Shown here in pieces: positions 10,078 through 18,120 of a stretch of DNA of 25,164 nucleotides. Made by a program: the position numbers and the translations under genes. This DNA is from Aduncisulcus paluster. Its lineage: Eukaryota > Fornicata. The DNA is taken from NCBI GenBank assembly GCA_024181965.1, contig BQXS01009711.1, forward strand, positions 1 to 25,164, written 5' to 3'. How positions within the stretch are numbered: the first letter of the stretch is position 1; every line of letters starts with the position of its first letter. The notes beneath the pieces are model-generated. The model saw only the letters and a program-made list of their open reading frames with translations, had not been told where the DNA came from and searched no databases.

Positions 10078-10208
10078 CTACACCGATTGTTTCACACAAT
10101 ACACGGTACCATCATCGTTACGACTAAAATCATCGAAGCCAAGCTCTTGACACATACATTCAGAGATATTACAGCTCACATATGCATACCCACCGCTTGG
10201 AACGTAGT
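9941..10208 (+). repeat. 268-bp direct repeat, copy 1, ending at the assembly gap
   Basis: Identical to 10229-10496 at a constant offset of 288 bases, with no difference found on reading both through, including the nine-A run. It contains the 3' noncoding region and the last ~43 codons of the BPI-like gene (10078-10208, minus strand, stop at 10078) and ends abruptly at the N run. It is most simply the unmerged overlapping end of the left contig. Confidence 0.9.
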
Positions 10209-10228
10209 NNNNNNNNNNNNNNNNNNNN
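10209..10228. other. Assembly gap, 20 N
   Basis: A run of exactly 20 N. The sequence immediately left of it (9941-10208) equals the sequence immediately right of it (10229-10496), so the true gap is probably negative, meaning the contigs overlap. Confidence 0.99.
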
Positions 10229-10496
10229 AAATGAACACAATAAAGATAAAAATAACACCATAAAATAAGACGAGAAGAACAGACAAACTATATAGGACAA
10301 TATTAGGAAGATATCATTCGATATAAGACAAACAAAAAACAAATATAAAAAAAAATCAATATTATCTACACCGATTGTTTCACACAATACACGGTACCAT
10401 CATCGTTACGACTAAAATCATCGAAGCCAAGCTCTTGACACATACATTCAGAGATATTACAGCTCACATATGCATACCCACCGCTTGGAACGTAGT
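10229..10496 (+). repeat. 268-bp direct repeat, copy 2, continuous with the BPI-like gene
   Basis: Exact copy of 9941-10208. This copy runs on without a break into the coding region of the BPI-like gene, so it is the one to keep if the duplication is an artefact. Confidence 0.9.
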
Positions 10497-12237
10497 ACAC
10501 CCCTTCATCTTGCACTGTACATGAAAAGAAATGGCTCATTGGGAGCTTGAGGAAAAATAACATACCGTGAGATTGCTGCATAAAAGGAGTGGAGAAAAGG
10601 CTATCAAGGAAAACAGAGGATAATATATTCAGAAGCAAAGTCCATTCAGAATCATTAACCCCACATGAATAATCACTGTCATTGCCCCTGAAATTATCAC
10701 CTATATCAGAGTTGGATTGACACTCAATGATTGAGAGAAGATTGACATCGATACCGGTGATAGACTGGATAAAATTCACATATGCATGGTCACTCCACAG
10801 AATTGCATCGGTCTTCAAGTTGGTTTCAAAACCGATTGAAGCCACAGAAGATCCATCAGACACCTGGACAACATTGATAATGAGATATAAATCGCTGTAG
10901 GTGACATCAAAGCCATCAACCCTCATAATAGCTTCAGGAACAACTGGAGTTCCATCCACAGTTTGCCATGTATATGACACATCAATGTAACATTCAGAAC
11001 ATATGGAATAAAGATCTGGAAGTGATTGTTGCCAGTATCGTGTGGTGAACAGAGGTGCAAAAGGTGATCCAGGATGATCAATATCACGACCTAGGTTATT
11101 TTGGATGACATATGAACTGCTATACCCACCTGTCCAATTGCCATCATCGTCATTGCACCCATTTCGAGTAGGAACACATGACACAGTATCAAAAGTACCC
11201 TTCATGGGACTCCATTGTTCGTTAGCATTGTGAAATACATTATAAAGAACAGAGTTGATGCTATCAATAGAGATTGTGTATCCCATATCAGAGCTAAACA
11301 TAGCATATGGCAGAGGTTGGGGATCATAAGAGGGCACAACGGACGTTTCCATAACAGAATTCTTCTTCTCACCATACACACCAACAGAATATGTCTGCAT
11401 AACAAGATAATCATCTTCAAATATCATATCAGCAGCGTATCCCAGGACGAACTTACTTTGTCCACTCATTCCAGGTGCCCGACCATCATACCAATAAACA
11501 GCATCCATTGAGAGATCACGGTTTGCAAAAAACTCATTTAGTGCCTCTGTCACCGCAGTTGATACAAAACTAGTCATGAAAGGGATCAGGAGATCATCCA
11601 AAATGTCGACAATAGCCTGAAGCAGTGAAGATGAAAATCCAATAAATTCAATGGAAAATCCGTTCAATGCAATTGAAAGTTCATCAAAAATAAACTTAGG
11701 AGAGTATCCGCATGCACCCATTTCCTCTCCATTGGGACAGGAAGTATCTGAGGTATCCTCAATGATAGACTCACTTGCAGATACAAGCATTTCAAAATCA
11801 TCAACACTAATCCTAGCATCACCCGATAAGTATGTATATGGAGGAGTGAGTAGCTTAATTCGGTACTCGAGGCTTATAACGATAGAAGCACCGGAACCTT
11901 TTAACAAAAGTCCATTGTCGGAGGGGCGAGTTTGAATAAGATCATCAGTAAAAAATACAAAATCTTCAATAACAAAATTATCCAAGTCAATCTGAGCTTT
12001 CCCCAGGCCGAAATCCACTGTGGAGGAAAATGGAGGAATTTCGAGGGAGTCAATAAATGCTACTGCCCAAGGTTGAGTATCACGAAAAACGAAATCATAT
12101 ATTCCCTCTTTCGAAATAGTTATCTCAAGACCCGGTTGCCCTCCAACACCGGTTCCATCATCACCAATTACGAATGATGATCGAATCAAAGGGAGAATTA
12201 TGAACATAATTATCAGTGAAAAGACAAATTTAACCAT
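10366..12237 (-). CDS. BPI/LBP/CETP-family (TULIP) lipid-binding secreted protein, 623 aa
   Basis: This is probably a secreted or lumenal lipid-binding protein of the BPI/LBP/CETP superfamily, whose members bind phospholipid or lipopolysaccharide in a pair of tubular domains. The start at 12237 is chosen because MVKF plus a ~20-residue hydrophobic stretch makes a signal peptide. The open frame extends further upstream but begins with GTG. After the signal, GLEITISKEGIYDFVF and a nearby IPPFSSTVDFGLG segment mirror the N-terminal BPI domain (PGxxxRISxKG, then IPDYS and a short loop). A Cys pair (SCPNG and ACGYS) precedes the long amphipathic helix expected at the end of that domain. A second domain of beta-rich sequence follows. 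It is longer than mammalian BPI (~490 aa) and ends in an unusual Cys-rich tail containing SECMCQELG. Family assignment is good; the ligand is unknown. It diverges from the membrane-protein gene at 12469 across 231 bp. Confidence 0.8.
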   Translation of the reverse strand: MVKFVFSLIIMFIILPLIRSSFVIGDDGTGVGGQPGLEITISKEGIYDFVFRDTQPWAVAFIDSLEIPPFSSTVDFGLGKAQIDLDNFVIEDFVFFTDDLIQTRPSDNGLLLKGSGASIVISLEYRIKLLTPPYTYLSGDARISVDDFEMLVSASESIIEDTSDTSCPNGEEMGACGYSPKFIFDELSIALNGFSIEFIGFSSSLLQAIVDILDDLLIPFMTSFVSTAVTEALNEFFANRDLSMDAVYWYDGRAPGMSGQSKFVLGYAADMIFEDDYLVMQTYSVGVYGEKKNSVMETSVVPSYDPQPLPYAMFSSDMGYTISIDSINSVLYNVFHNANEQWSPMKGTFDTVSCVPTRNGCNDDDGNWTGGYSSSYVIQNNLGRDIDHPGSPFAPLFTTRYWQQSLPDLYSICSECYIDVSYTWQTVDGTPVVPEAIMRVDGFDVTYSDLYLIINVVQVSDGSSVASIGFETNLKTDAILWSDHAYVNFIQSITGIDVNLLSIIECQSNSDIGDNFRGNDSDYSCGVNDSEWTLLLNILSSVFLDSLFSTPFMQQSHGMLFFLKLPMSHFFSCTVQDEGVYYVPSGGYAYVSCNISECMCQELGFDDFSRNDDGTVYCVKQSV

Positions 12238-12430
12238 CAAAATAAAATCAAACGTTTGGGCATAGACAAAAGGAGGAATTTCCATTGGTGCATGGTTGCA
12301 TTTAAGAGAAAAAATAACAATATAATAATTCACATCAAATTCTAATTTATTCCTTTTTTATAAATTCATTTTGTCAATATCTTGCTTTTAAATTCCAATA
12401 ATTTGAACTTCTAGATTTGAAATCGCCACC

Positions 12431-12466
12431 ATGTATTTTCTCCGCAAACAATATATTACACAATAA
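12431..12466 (+). other. Possible upstream ORF of 11 codons before the membrane-protein gene
   Basis: An ATG in the context GCCACCATG opens an 11-codon frame that ends in TAA at 12464-12466. Two bases later comes the main ATG at 12469, in another frame. If the transcript starts upstream of 12431, translation of the main gene would depend on reinitiation or leaky scanning. The transcription start is unknown. Confidence 0.3.
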
Positions 12467-12468
12467 GG

Positions 12469-13202
12469 ATGGGATTTATAGGTTCATTAGTACTTACCCT
12501 TGCGTTTATATTTTCTGTTGTATTTAGTACTACGTGTCTACTGTCCGAATACAATCTATTGGGTATGTGTCATTAATTTTTATATGCATTATTCCCTTTT
12601 ATTTTAACCATTTACAAATTTTCATATCAAATTTGGTTATTTTCCATTATTTGGTAGCTGATGATATTTCCGAAGCTATGGAGCCGATCTTTGAGCTAAG
12701 AGCTCTTTACCCCAATATTTCTCAATATATGATTTGGATTGGATTTGTTTTTAATGTTTCTGCCTCTATTTTATTTGCCATTGACTTTATATGCCTATTT
12801 ATTCGTTGGGGAGGTCGTTTCCTTATTTTGATTTCTGATGTGTCATATGCAATTATTGCCTCATTTGTGTGTTACACTGCCTTCTTCCTCGTGTATCACT
12901 GGTTCCCTGAGTTGGTTCCTGCTTTACCTTCCATGATACTTGGCAAAATATTAAATATCATAAAAGCTCTCGTTGCTGTCGGACAAAAAAGAGTTGAAAA
13001 CATGGAAATTGAGGATTCCATGAATGAATTTGTCGAAGATATGGGAGAAAACATCTCTAATGTTTTTACGGCAGCAAAAGGCACATTCGGTGATCTTGTT
13101 ATCGCTATCCCCACAAATATTGTTAATATTATTCTAATTTTTGTTATTATATCCGATATCGTATTTGTTTTCAGAGTTACAAAAGAAGGAAACAAGAAGT
13201 AG
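12469..13202 (+). CDS. Multi-pass membrane protein of unknown family, 212 aa, one intron
   Basis: I do not recognise the family. Exon 1 (12469-12562) joins exon 2 (12658-13202) in phase 1, giving a continuous protein beginning MGFIGSLVLTLAFIFSVV and crossing the junction as NLL-ADD-ISEAMEP. Four hydrophobic segments are visible: residues ~3-25 (first membrane span or signal anchor), ~55-82, ~86-113, and a C-terminal one at ~182-204 followed by a short basic tail (KEGNKK). Between the third and fourth segments is an amphipathic, acidic stretch with MEIEDSMNEFVEDMG. Without splicing, exon 2's frame has no ATG-initiated start upstream and would replace exon 1 by intron-derived sequence. The gene is divergent from the BPI-like gene, and a short upstream ORF lies just before its start. 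A small four-span protein of the endomembrane or plasma membrane is as far as the sequence allows. Confidence 0.75.
12563..12657 (+). other. Intron of the 212-aa membrane-protein gene (95 nt)
   Basis: Donor GTATGTGT, acceptor TTTGGTAG ending at 12657, phase 1. The first exon is 94 nt. The intron frame happens to be open, which hides it from a simple ORF search. Confidence 0.8.
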
Positions 13203-13462
13203 ATCTACTACTCATATTCATATTGATATTCTGGATTACATATTTTTAATCACCAATAATTCACTTATATTGAGTAAAAGATTAACATTCCAGCTTGCAC
13301 TGCAAGACTTCTGGCAGAAGTCAGACGTAACTTGTCACTTTATTTGTAGGCAAAAGTCAGCGAGAGTGGGATAATATTTTATTTTTTCTCGGTAATCTTT
13401 ATATGATCAAAAAACTTACAGATGATTCTCATTGTTTCTTATAGATTCTATAATATAGAAGC

Positions 13463-13976
13463 TCAGAAGGTGAATACAAAGTCAATGTTGTAGATTCCAG
13501 TTCCATCATAAAACATTCCAAAAGTCCTTGATCCAGCAATAATAAAGAATTTATGACCTTCCCAGAGGTTGTTAGAGACAATTCCAATGCTTGAATCTTC
13601 TTGGAACTCGACACTCCACTTGCAACTTGGTTCCTCTTTGTCAAGGGTCTCAACTTGCGATTCTATAAATACATCATGAGTAATATTCTTCTTTAACGTG
13701 TCAACTACCATAGATTTCCGCCCAAAGCTGGACAAAGTATGGCATTGATAAGGAGAAAGCCCAACAAAGGCTGGATTAAATACAACTCTTCCATGGGTTG
13801 CCAAAGTAACAAATCTCACGGGAATAACATCACATTCAGCATCAATAGTATGACAAATGAATGAAATTCGATCAAGTTCGCGATATTTTGGCTTCTTAGG
13901 TTTCTTCTGGCGTTTTGGCTTCTTTTCCGCCCCTTCTTCTTCCTCCTCATCCTCTTCCTCTTCGGGTTGTTGTTCT

Positions 13977-14008
<32 letters not shown>

Positions 14009-14416
14009 AGGCTCTTCTTCCTCCTCTTCTTCACCATCCTCATTGTATTTAATTTTCTTTACCTTTTTCAACAAGAAAGATGGATCACCAGTAAGCATAT
14101 CTTGGCTATTTTTATCATATCCAGTGTCCTTCAAATGCTGAATAAGCTCATCACTCACGACAGGCAATTGCGCCCATTCTACACCATCAAGCGAATAGAA
14201 GAAATAAGAAGGCTGAGTATAATCAGCAAAATCTCCACGAATAATGAAATAATCATTCAAGCGACCCCTTAAACGCCCCCAAAACTTGATGGAATGAAAT
14301 TTGTAATCTTTTTTCAATAAGGGGATAGATAATTCAGCAGCTGATAATATTTCTGTGGGAATAATGATCCCAAATTTGCTGATATAACTTGTGAACGTGG
14401 TTAAATCGATGCTCAT
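13463..14416 (-). CDS. RSPH9: Radial spoke head protein 9 homologue (RSP9), 317 aa
   Basis: This is a component of the radial spoke head of motile 9+2 axonemes, where spokes transmit signals between the central pair and the dynein arms. The start at 14416 (MSIDLTTF) fits the family; the open frame extends 48 codons upstream but lacks family-like sequence. Residues 22-50 match RSPH9's opening block, with KDYKF then FWGRLRG (45-51), followed by DYFI and SLDGVEWAQLP (75-85). The GDPSF motif is at 110-114. The C-terminal half carries LDRISFICHTID, VNPAF-like VFNPAFVGLS, the WSVEF segment, and the closing block LWEGHKFFIIAGSRTFGMFY plus DGTGIYNID. Between the halves sits an insertion absent from human RSPH9 (276 aa): an almost pure Glu stretch (~127-163) and then a Lys/Arg/Pro stretch (~165-178). 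No intron. It diverges from RFC3 over 211 bp. Confidence 0.93.
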
Positions 14417-14627
14417 TGGATGGATGCAGAAAAAACAGCACCTCTTGTCGATTTTTGGACCTGTTTGTAAGTACGAATTATTGAATAGGATAATATCGAA
14501 ATTGCTTAATGAGAGCATATATATGTTAAATTTATACATCCTGAGATTATTTATTTCCAATTTTAATATTTTTTTAAAATGTTCTTGGAACTCGTCTTTT
14601 GTTACTCTTATAAATCAAGCGACATCA

Positions 14628-15889
14628 ATGTGTGTTTTATGGCTTGATAAATATAGACCCCAGACGATTAAGGATCTTGATTATCAAAAAGAGAGTTTCG
14701 AGCGTCTAGGTGATTTGGTATGTATCTATCCATGCTTTTGATTGTTACCTTTTCTTCAATTATTATGCTCACATTGAATATAATCCCATTTATGTAGGTT
14801 TCTGGAAACGATTTCCCCCATATGTTGTTTTATGGCCCTCCAGGAGCTGGAAAGAAAACTAGAATATTTTCCTTGCTTAACAAAGTGTTTGGACATAGTG
14901 TTGATAAACTTTGGGTTGAAAGACGTAAAGTTAAAGAGGGATCCGAACAATCCATTGCAATTATATCATCTCCTTATCATATTGAACTTAACCCTTCTGA
15001 TGCTGGTCGAAACGACAGACTTGTCGTGTCAGAAATCATCAAAGAAATGGCTAGTTATGCTGCAGTCAACAGAGAAATTGAGGCAGAAGGTGAGAAAAGT
15101 TCTGGACTCCATGCTCATTTCTCTGCTGCTAAAAAGAAGTCTTCAAAGCATTCAAAAGATGAAGAAGATGACGAAGATACCAAACCTTCTCATTCAGCCC
15201 CTAGATTTAAGGTAATTGTGTTGAATGATGCTGATATGCTCTCTCGTGGTGCTCAACAGGCTTTGAGGCGTACAATGGAGCTTTATGTGCGTTCCTGTCG
15301 CCTTATCTTGGTCGCTGAAACTCCAAGTAAGATTATTGAACCCCTCAAGAGTAGATGCTTGTGTGTAAGAGTTCCTGCCCCCACTGATGAGCAGGTATTT
15401 GACCTTCTCAAGGATGTATACGACCAAGAAAATGAATCATCAAGACTTTACGATATGTCCGATTCTGATATCCTCACAATAACAAAAATGTGCAAAGGAA
15501 ATCTCAGAAGAGGTATTTTAACTTTACAAGCCACATGCGCTCAGCGCACTCATCTTAGAAAGAAGACAATGCCGGAAGAAGCAGAATGGCGGTTATTAAT
15601 CCACCAAATTGCTCAGAGGATTATTGATAAACAAGATGGTCAAGCTCTTCTATCTGCCCGAACTGATTGTTATGATCTCTTAACATCATGTATTCCAACG
15701 GATATCATCTTTGAAGAGCTCACCATGACCTTCCTTCAAAAATTACCGGATTCTGTGCATTCATTCATCACATTTTATGCAGCTTTGTATGAGATGAGAG
15801 CTGTTAAAGGAACCAAGGCTATCTATCATATTGAGGCATTCTTGGCAACAGTCCAAAGAATAATTGTTGTGAATTTGAAAAGAAAATAA
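14628..15889 (+). CDS. RFC3: Replication factor C subunit 3 (clamp loader small subunit; yeast Rfc5 type), 393 aa, one intron
   Basis: This is an AAA+ subunit of the replication factor C complex that loads PCNA onto primed DNA in the nucleus. Exon 1 (14628-14717) encodes 30 residues containing the RFC box II-like LWLDKYRP. Exon 2 (14798-15889) continues in phase 0 with VSGNDFPHMLFYG. The P-loop GPPGAGKKT (residues 43-51) has the Lys-Lys of the RFC3/Rfc5 branch. SSPYHIELNPSDAGRNDR follows, a hallmark of this subunit. The Walker-B region reads VIVLNDADML, close to the degenerate one of human RFC3. Arg-finger motif KSRCL is at ~214-218, and the C-terminal collar domain is present to KRK. A charged ~40-residue insertion rich in Lys then Asp/Glu (~121-165) lies before Walker B and makes the protein longer than yeast Rfc5 (354 aa). 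Assignment is firm. Confidence 0.95.
14718..14797 (+). other. Intron of the RFC3 gene (80 nt)
   Basis: Donor GTATGTATC, acceptor TTATGTAG ending at 14797, phase 0. It is independently validated by homology, because the LDKYRP motif lies in exon 1 and the P-loop in exon 2. It is the anchor for recognising the other introns in this window. Confidence 0.93.
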
Positions 15890-16128
15890 GATGATTTATT
15901 AATTCAATTTGACTTCCATTTCTTATTTCTGGTTATCATTATCTCCCGAAAATTGAGAAAATGCTTGCCAATAAAATAGATATTATATCTAAAGAACCAC
16001 AGCATTCAGTCTTAACCAAGTAAATTCGATGAAATAGGAAGGATTGGTCTCCTTAAGGCGTTTGGCATGAGTTTGACAACATACCATAATTTTATACAAA
16101 TTTTCTACACCAATTTATATTATAAACC

Positions 16129-16785
16129 ATGAAATATATTGATAGTGAAACTTTAAGAGATGTTAGCTCGCTGTTATCAAAAACTATTGGTGACGGATTG
16201 ATGCTTGCATGTAGAATAGAGGTTTTCATTGCAAAAAAGAGCCAATCAGAAAAAGAAAGTGAAATAGATATTAAAGAAAACTTAGACCTTTTTATTAAAA
16301 TGACCCCTTCGCCAATTACTCCTTTTGGAGATATTTCCAATGAAAACTCAAAAAAATCTTTCATTAATATTATTCATCTTCTTAGTGCAGCATTTCCGGC
16401 TCACGATTGTTCACTATTAACCCCAGCCAACTTCAAACTGATGGAATCTACATATCGAGTGAGAATGGATATTGATAGTTCATTAGCGGCCTCTATAGGA
16501 TGTGCATATCATTCGGTTATTTCTCCAAAACTTTGGGAGGCATTAGATGAAGATATTATTTTGAGTGAGTGTAATGTTTATTCGCTGCATGTCCCAGCTG
16601 ACCTCAACCCTTTATCCACCGGATCTGAATTATGGAGTTGGTTGTATATATTTGAAAATAGGAGGAGGAAAAGAGTTATCCTGTTTACATGTTCAGCTGT
16701 ACCAATATCTTTTTCCCAATCAACATCTGCAATAGGAGGATTTGATCCTTCATTATTTATCGGAAGTGAAGATCTCGCATATTAA
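16129..16785 (+). CDS. MAF1: Maf1 homologue, RNA polymerase III repressor, 218 aa
   Basis: Maf1 is the conserved negative regulator of RNA polymerase III, restraining tRNA and 5S rRNA synthesis under starvation or stress when dephosphorylated and nuclear. The N-terminus MKYIDSETLRDVSSLL, then GDGLMLACRIEVF (21-33), matches the start of human MAF1 (MKLLENSSFEAINSQL, GDAHIIGRIE). The C-terminal core is clear: SPKLWEALDEDIILSECNVY (132-151) and LWSWLYIFENRRRKRVILFT (168-187), equivalent to the LWSFNYFFYNKRLKRIVFF block. The linker between them (~36-75) is shorter than in yeast and contains Ser/Thr-Pro sites that could be phosphorylated. The acidic C-terminal tail of animal MAF1 is absent. No intron, and the ATG at 16129 opens the conserved block. 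It is followed on the same strand by an unrelated gene. Confidence 0.92.
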   Translation: MKYIDSETLRDVSSLLSKTIGDGLMLACRIEVFIAKKSQSEKESEIDIKENLDLFIKMTPSPITPFGDISNENSKKSFINIIHLLSAAFPAHDCSLLTPANFKLMESTYRVRMDIDSSLAASIGCAYHSVISPKLWEALDEDIILSECNVYSLHVPADLNPLSTGSELWSWLYIFENRRRKRVILFTCSAVPISFSQSTSAIGGFDPSLFIGSEDLAY

Positions 16786-17110
16786 TTGCCACTTGATTTA
16801 TATCTTCTTGATGTATTTTGCCTCAGAATTCCCAAGAATTTTTTTTTTCAATGATTCGCGCATATGATTGTTTATTCAACAATAAAAATATATTGCACCT
16901 ATTATTTTATTGGTATTTCTTCCAAAATATTTCTGAGTTTTCATTGCATTAATAGAAGAAGGCAAAATTCATTATTATCCCCGAAATAAAATTAATATTT
17001 GTTGATAAACTATTGAGTATTATTTCAATTTGTTATATTTGGCCCCGATTTTTCAATTCAGATCTGAAATGAATAGTCTTTGATTGAATTTTTTTTGATG
17101 ATCTTAAAAA
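16786..17110. other. Intergenic, 325 bp, AT-rich
   Basis: Between Maf1 and the Cys/His-rich protein gene, both on the plus strand. It contains T- and A-runs and no open frame, tRNA or repeat that I can identify. Confidence 0.5.
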
Positions 17111-17750
17111 ATGAAAAATTTGTCTCAGATTGATATGATTCAAGGTATGAAAACTTTATTTTGAAAGGTTTAGATTCTTATTTGAGAATATTATGGTTTA
17201 ATATTAAATTTTGTTTTAAAAAATTTCAGAGCGCCACCAATGCATTACAAGCTCCAAAGGAACTGGTTCTTTGAAAACTGATACCATTCCCCCAGTTTCA
17301 TATGAGGATTGTCATGAAATTGATGAGCATCATGTTTGCGGATCAACTATATGCTCGCATATAGATCATTCTGGGTGCCATCATGATATTCACTCTATGC
17401 TTGTCAACATGCGTGAAAATGGGGGGAAATTCAGCATAGTATATTGCTATAACTTGAAACTTCCTCTCCTTGTTTCTGGCGATGTGAGTAACATCCATTT
17501 ATTTGTTGCCTCTCTCCCAAGTTGTCCAAAACAATTTTCTGTTGTAATTAAGAAAATTGATGGTGAGATCATGAGAAAACCCTTTTTCATTGACGAAGAA
17601 AAGCAAGATAGAACTTATAATTGGTACAAAGCTCCAGTGTTCACCAAAGATGTCGAAACCATTTCCATCGAGAGAGAATCCGATTGGGGTAAAGGTTATA
17701 TGATGCTTGGTGGAGTGTACATTGAAAAATGGAGTGAAGAAGTCTTGTAA
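17111..17750 (+). CDS. Cys/His-rich small protein, 184 aa, one intron
   Basis: I do not recognise the family. Exon 1 (17111-17144) joins exon 2 (17230-17750) in phase 1 to read MKNLSQIDMIQ-ERHQCITSSKG and onward to SEEVL. A TAA stands two codons before the ATG. Exon 2's frame alone offers only a TTG near its 5' end. Residues ~39-66 are packed with His, Cys and Asp (CHEIDEHHVCGSTICSHIDH and so on), suggesting metal binding. The C-terminal ~110 residues look beta-rich, with many aromatics and a segment TYNWYKAPVF, possibly a beta-sandwich or jelly-roll. No signal peptide or membrane span. The 3' end carries a short echo: the last coding bases GAGTGAAGAAGTCT (17732-17745) recur at 17814-17827. 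The function is unknown; the exon structure is reasonably secure. Confidence 0.7.
17145..17229 (+). other. Intron of the Cys/His-rich gene (85 nt)
   Basis: Donor GTATGAAA, acceptor AATTTCAG ending at 17229, phase 1. It is the only intron here ending CAG rather than TAG. Confidence 0.7.
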
Positions 17751-18120
17751 TTTCGTTCAAATTTTGTCTTTATTTTTTATTCAAATTATTGGCGATTTGG
17801 ATCCGTATGATCCGAGTGAAGAAGTCTAATTTGATCTGAGAAGATGTTTATGCCGTTAATAAATTTTTTACAATTCCCCAGAGCTCTTAGAAAGAGATTG
17901 ATCTTGAGAGTCTCTATTAATAGTCGAGTGTGTGACACAAATTTTATTCAAAAATGCTATATTCAAAAAGGTTGATCAATATACATTGAGGATATTGACA
18001 AAATAGATAAATATAGTCGAGCTAGCTGAGCAATTAATTGCAAAGAACGAAAACTTACAATATATTCTACAAGGGTCCACGAAATATTCTCATAAAGAAA
18101 AAAAAAGTAATGAAGAAAAA
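17751..18120. other. Convergent intergenic region, 370 bp
   Basis: It lies between the stop codons of two converging genes, so it should contain both 3' UTRs. The only structure seen is a 14-bp direct repeat, GAGTGAAGAAGTCT, at 17814-17827, copying the 3' coding end at 17732-17745. No RNA gene was recognised. Confidence 0.5.

Noticed and set aside
9800-10099. Hydrophobic minus-strand ORF of ~99 codons resembling a small membrane protein
   Set aside because: It starts with GTG, overlaps the end of the BPI-like gene in another frame and consists of T-rich DNA, which yields Phe/Leu/Ile by chance. It also sits in the suspected assembly duplicate.
10078-10208. Second, truncated BPI-like gene as a real pseudogene
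   Set aside because: It is identical to the true gene tail, including noncoding flank, and is cut exactly at an N gap. An unmerged contig overlap explains it better.
12534-12657. Unspliced reading of the 212-aa membrane protein starting near 12534
   Set aside because: That start is not ATG, and the frame passes through a GTATGT...GGTAG intron that happens to lack stops. The spliced model gives an ATG start and a good first membrane span.
13857-14141. Plus-strand ORF with a long poly-Ser run
   Set aside because: Antisense to the Glu tract of RSP9. GAA/GAG repeats read in reverse give Ser/Phe/Leu runs.
14417-14560. 48-codon N-terminal extension of RSP9
   Set aside because: The frame is open, but the extension has no similarity to RSP9 and would occupy the shared promoter with RFC3. 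The start at 14416 fits the family length and is preferred.
15890-18120. tRNA, snRNA or other RNA genes in the intergenic regions
   Set aside because: I looked for T-loop (GGTTCRANNC) and other box sequences and found none convincing. AT-rich hairpins are common here and are not evidence.
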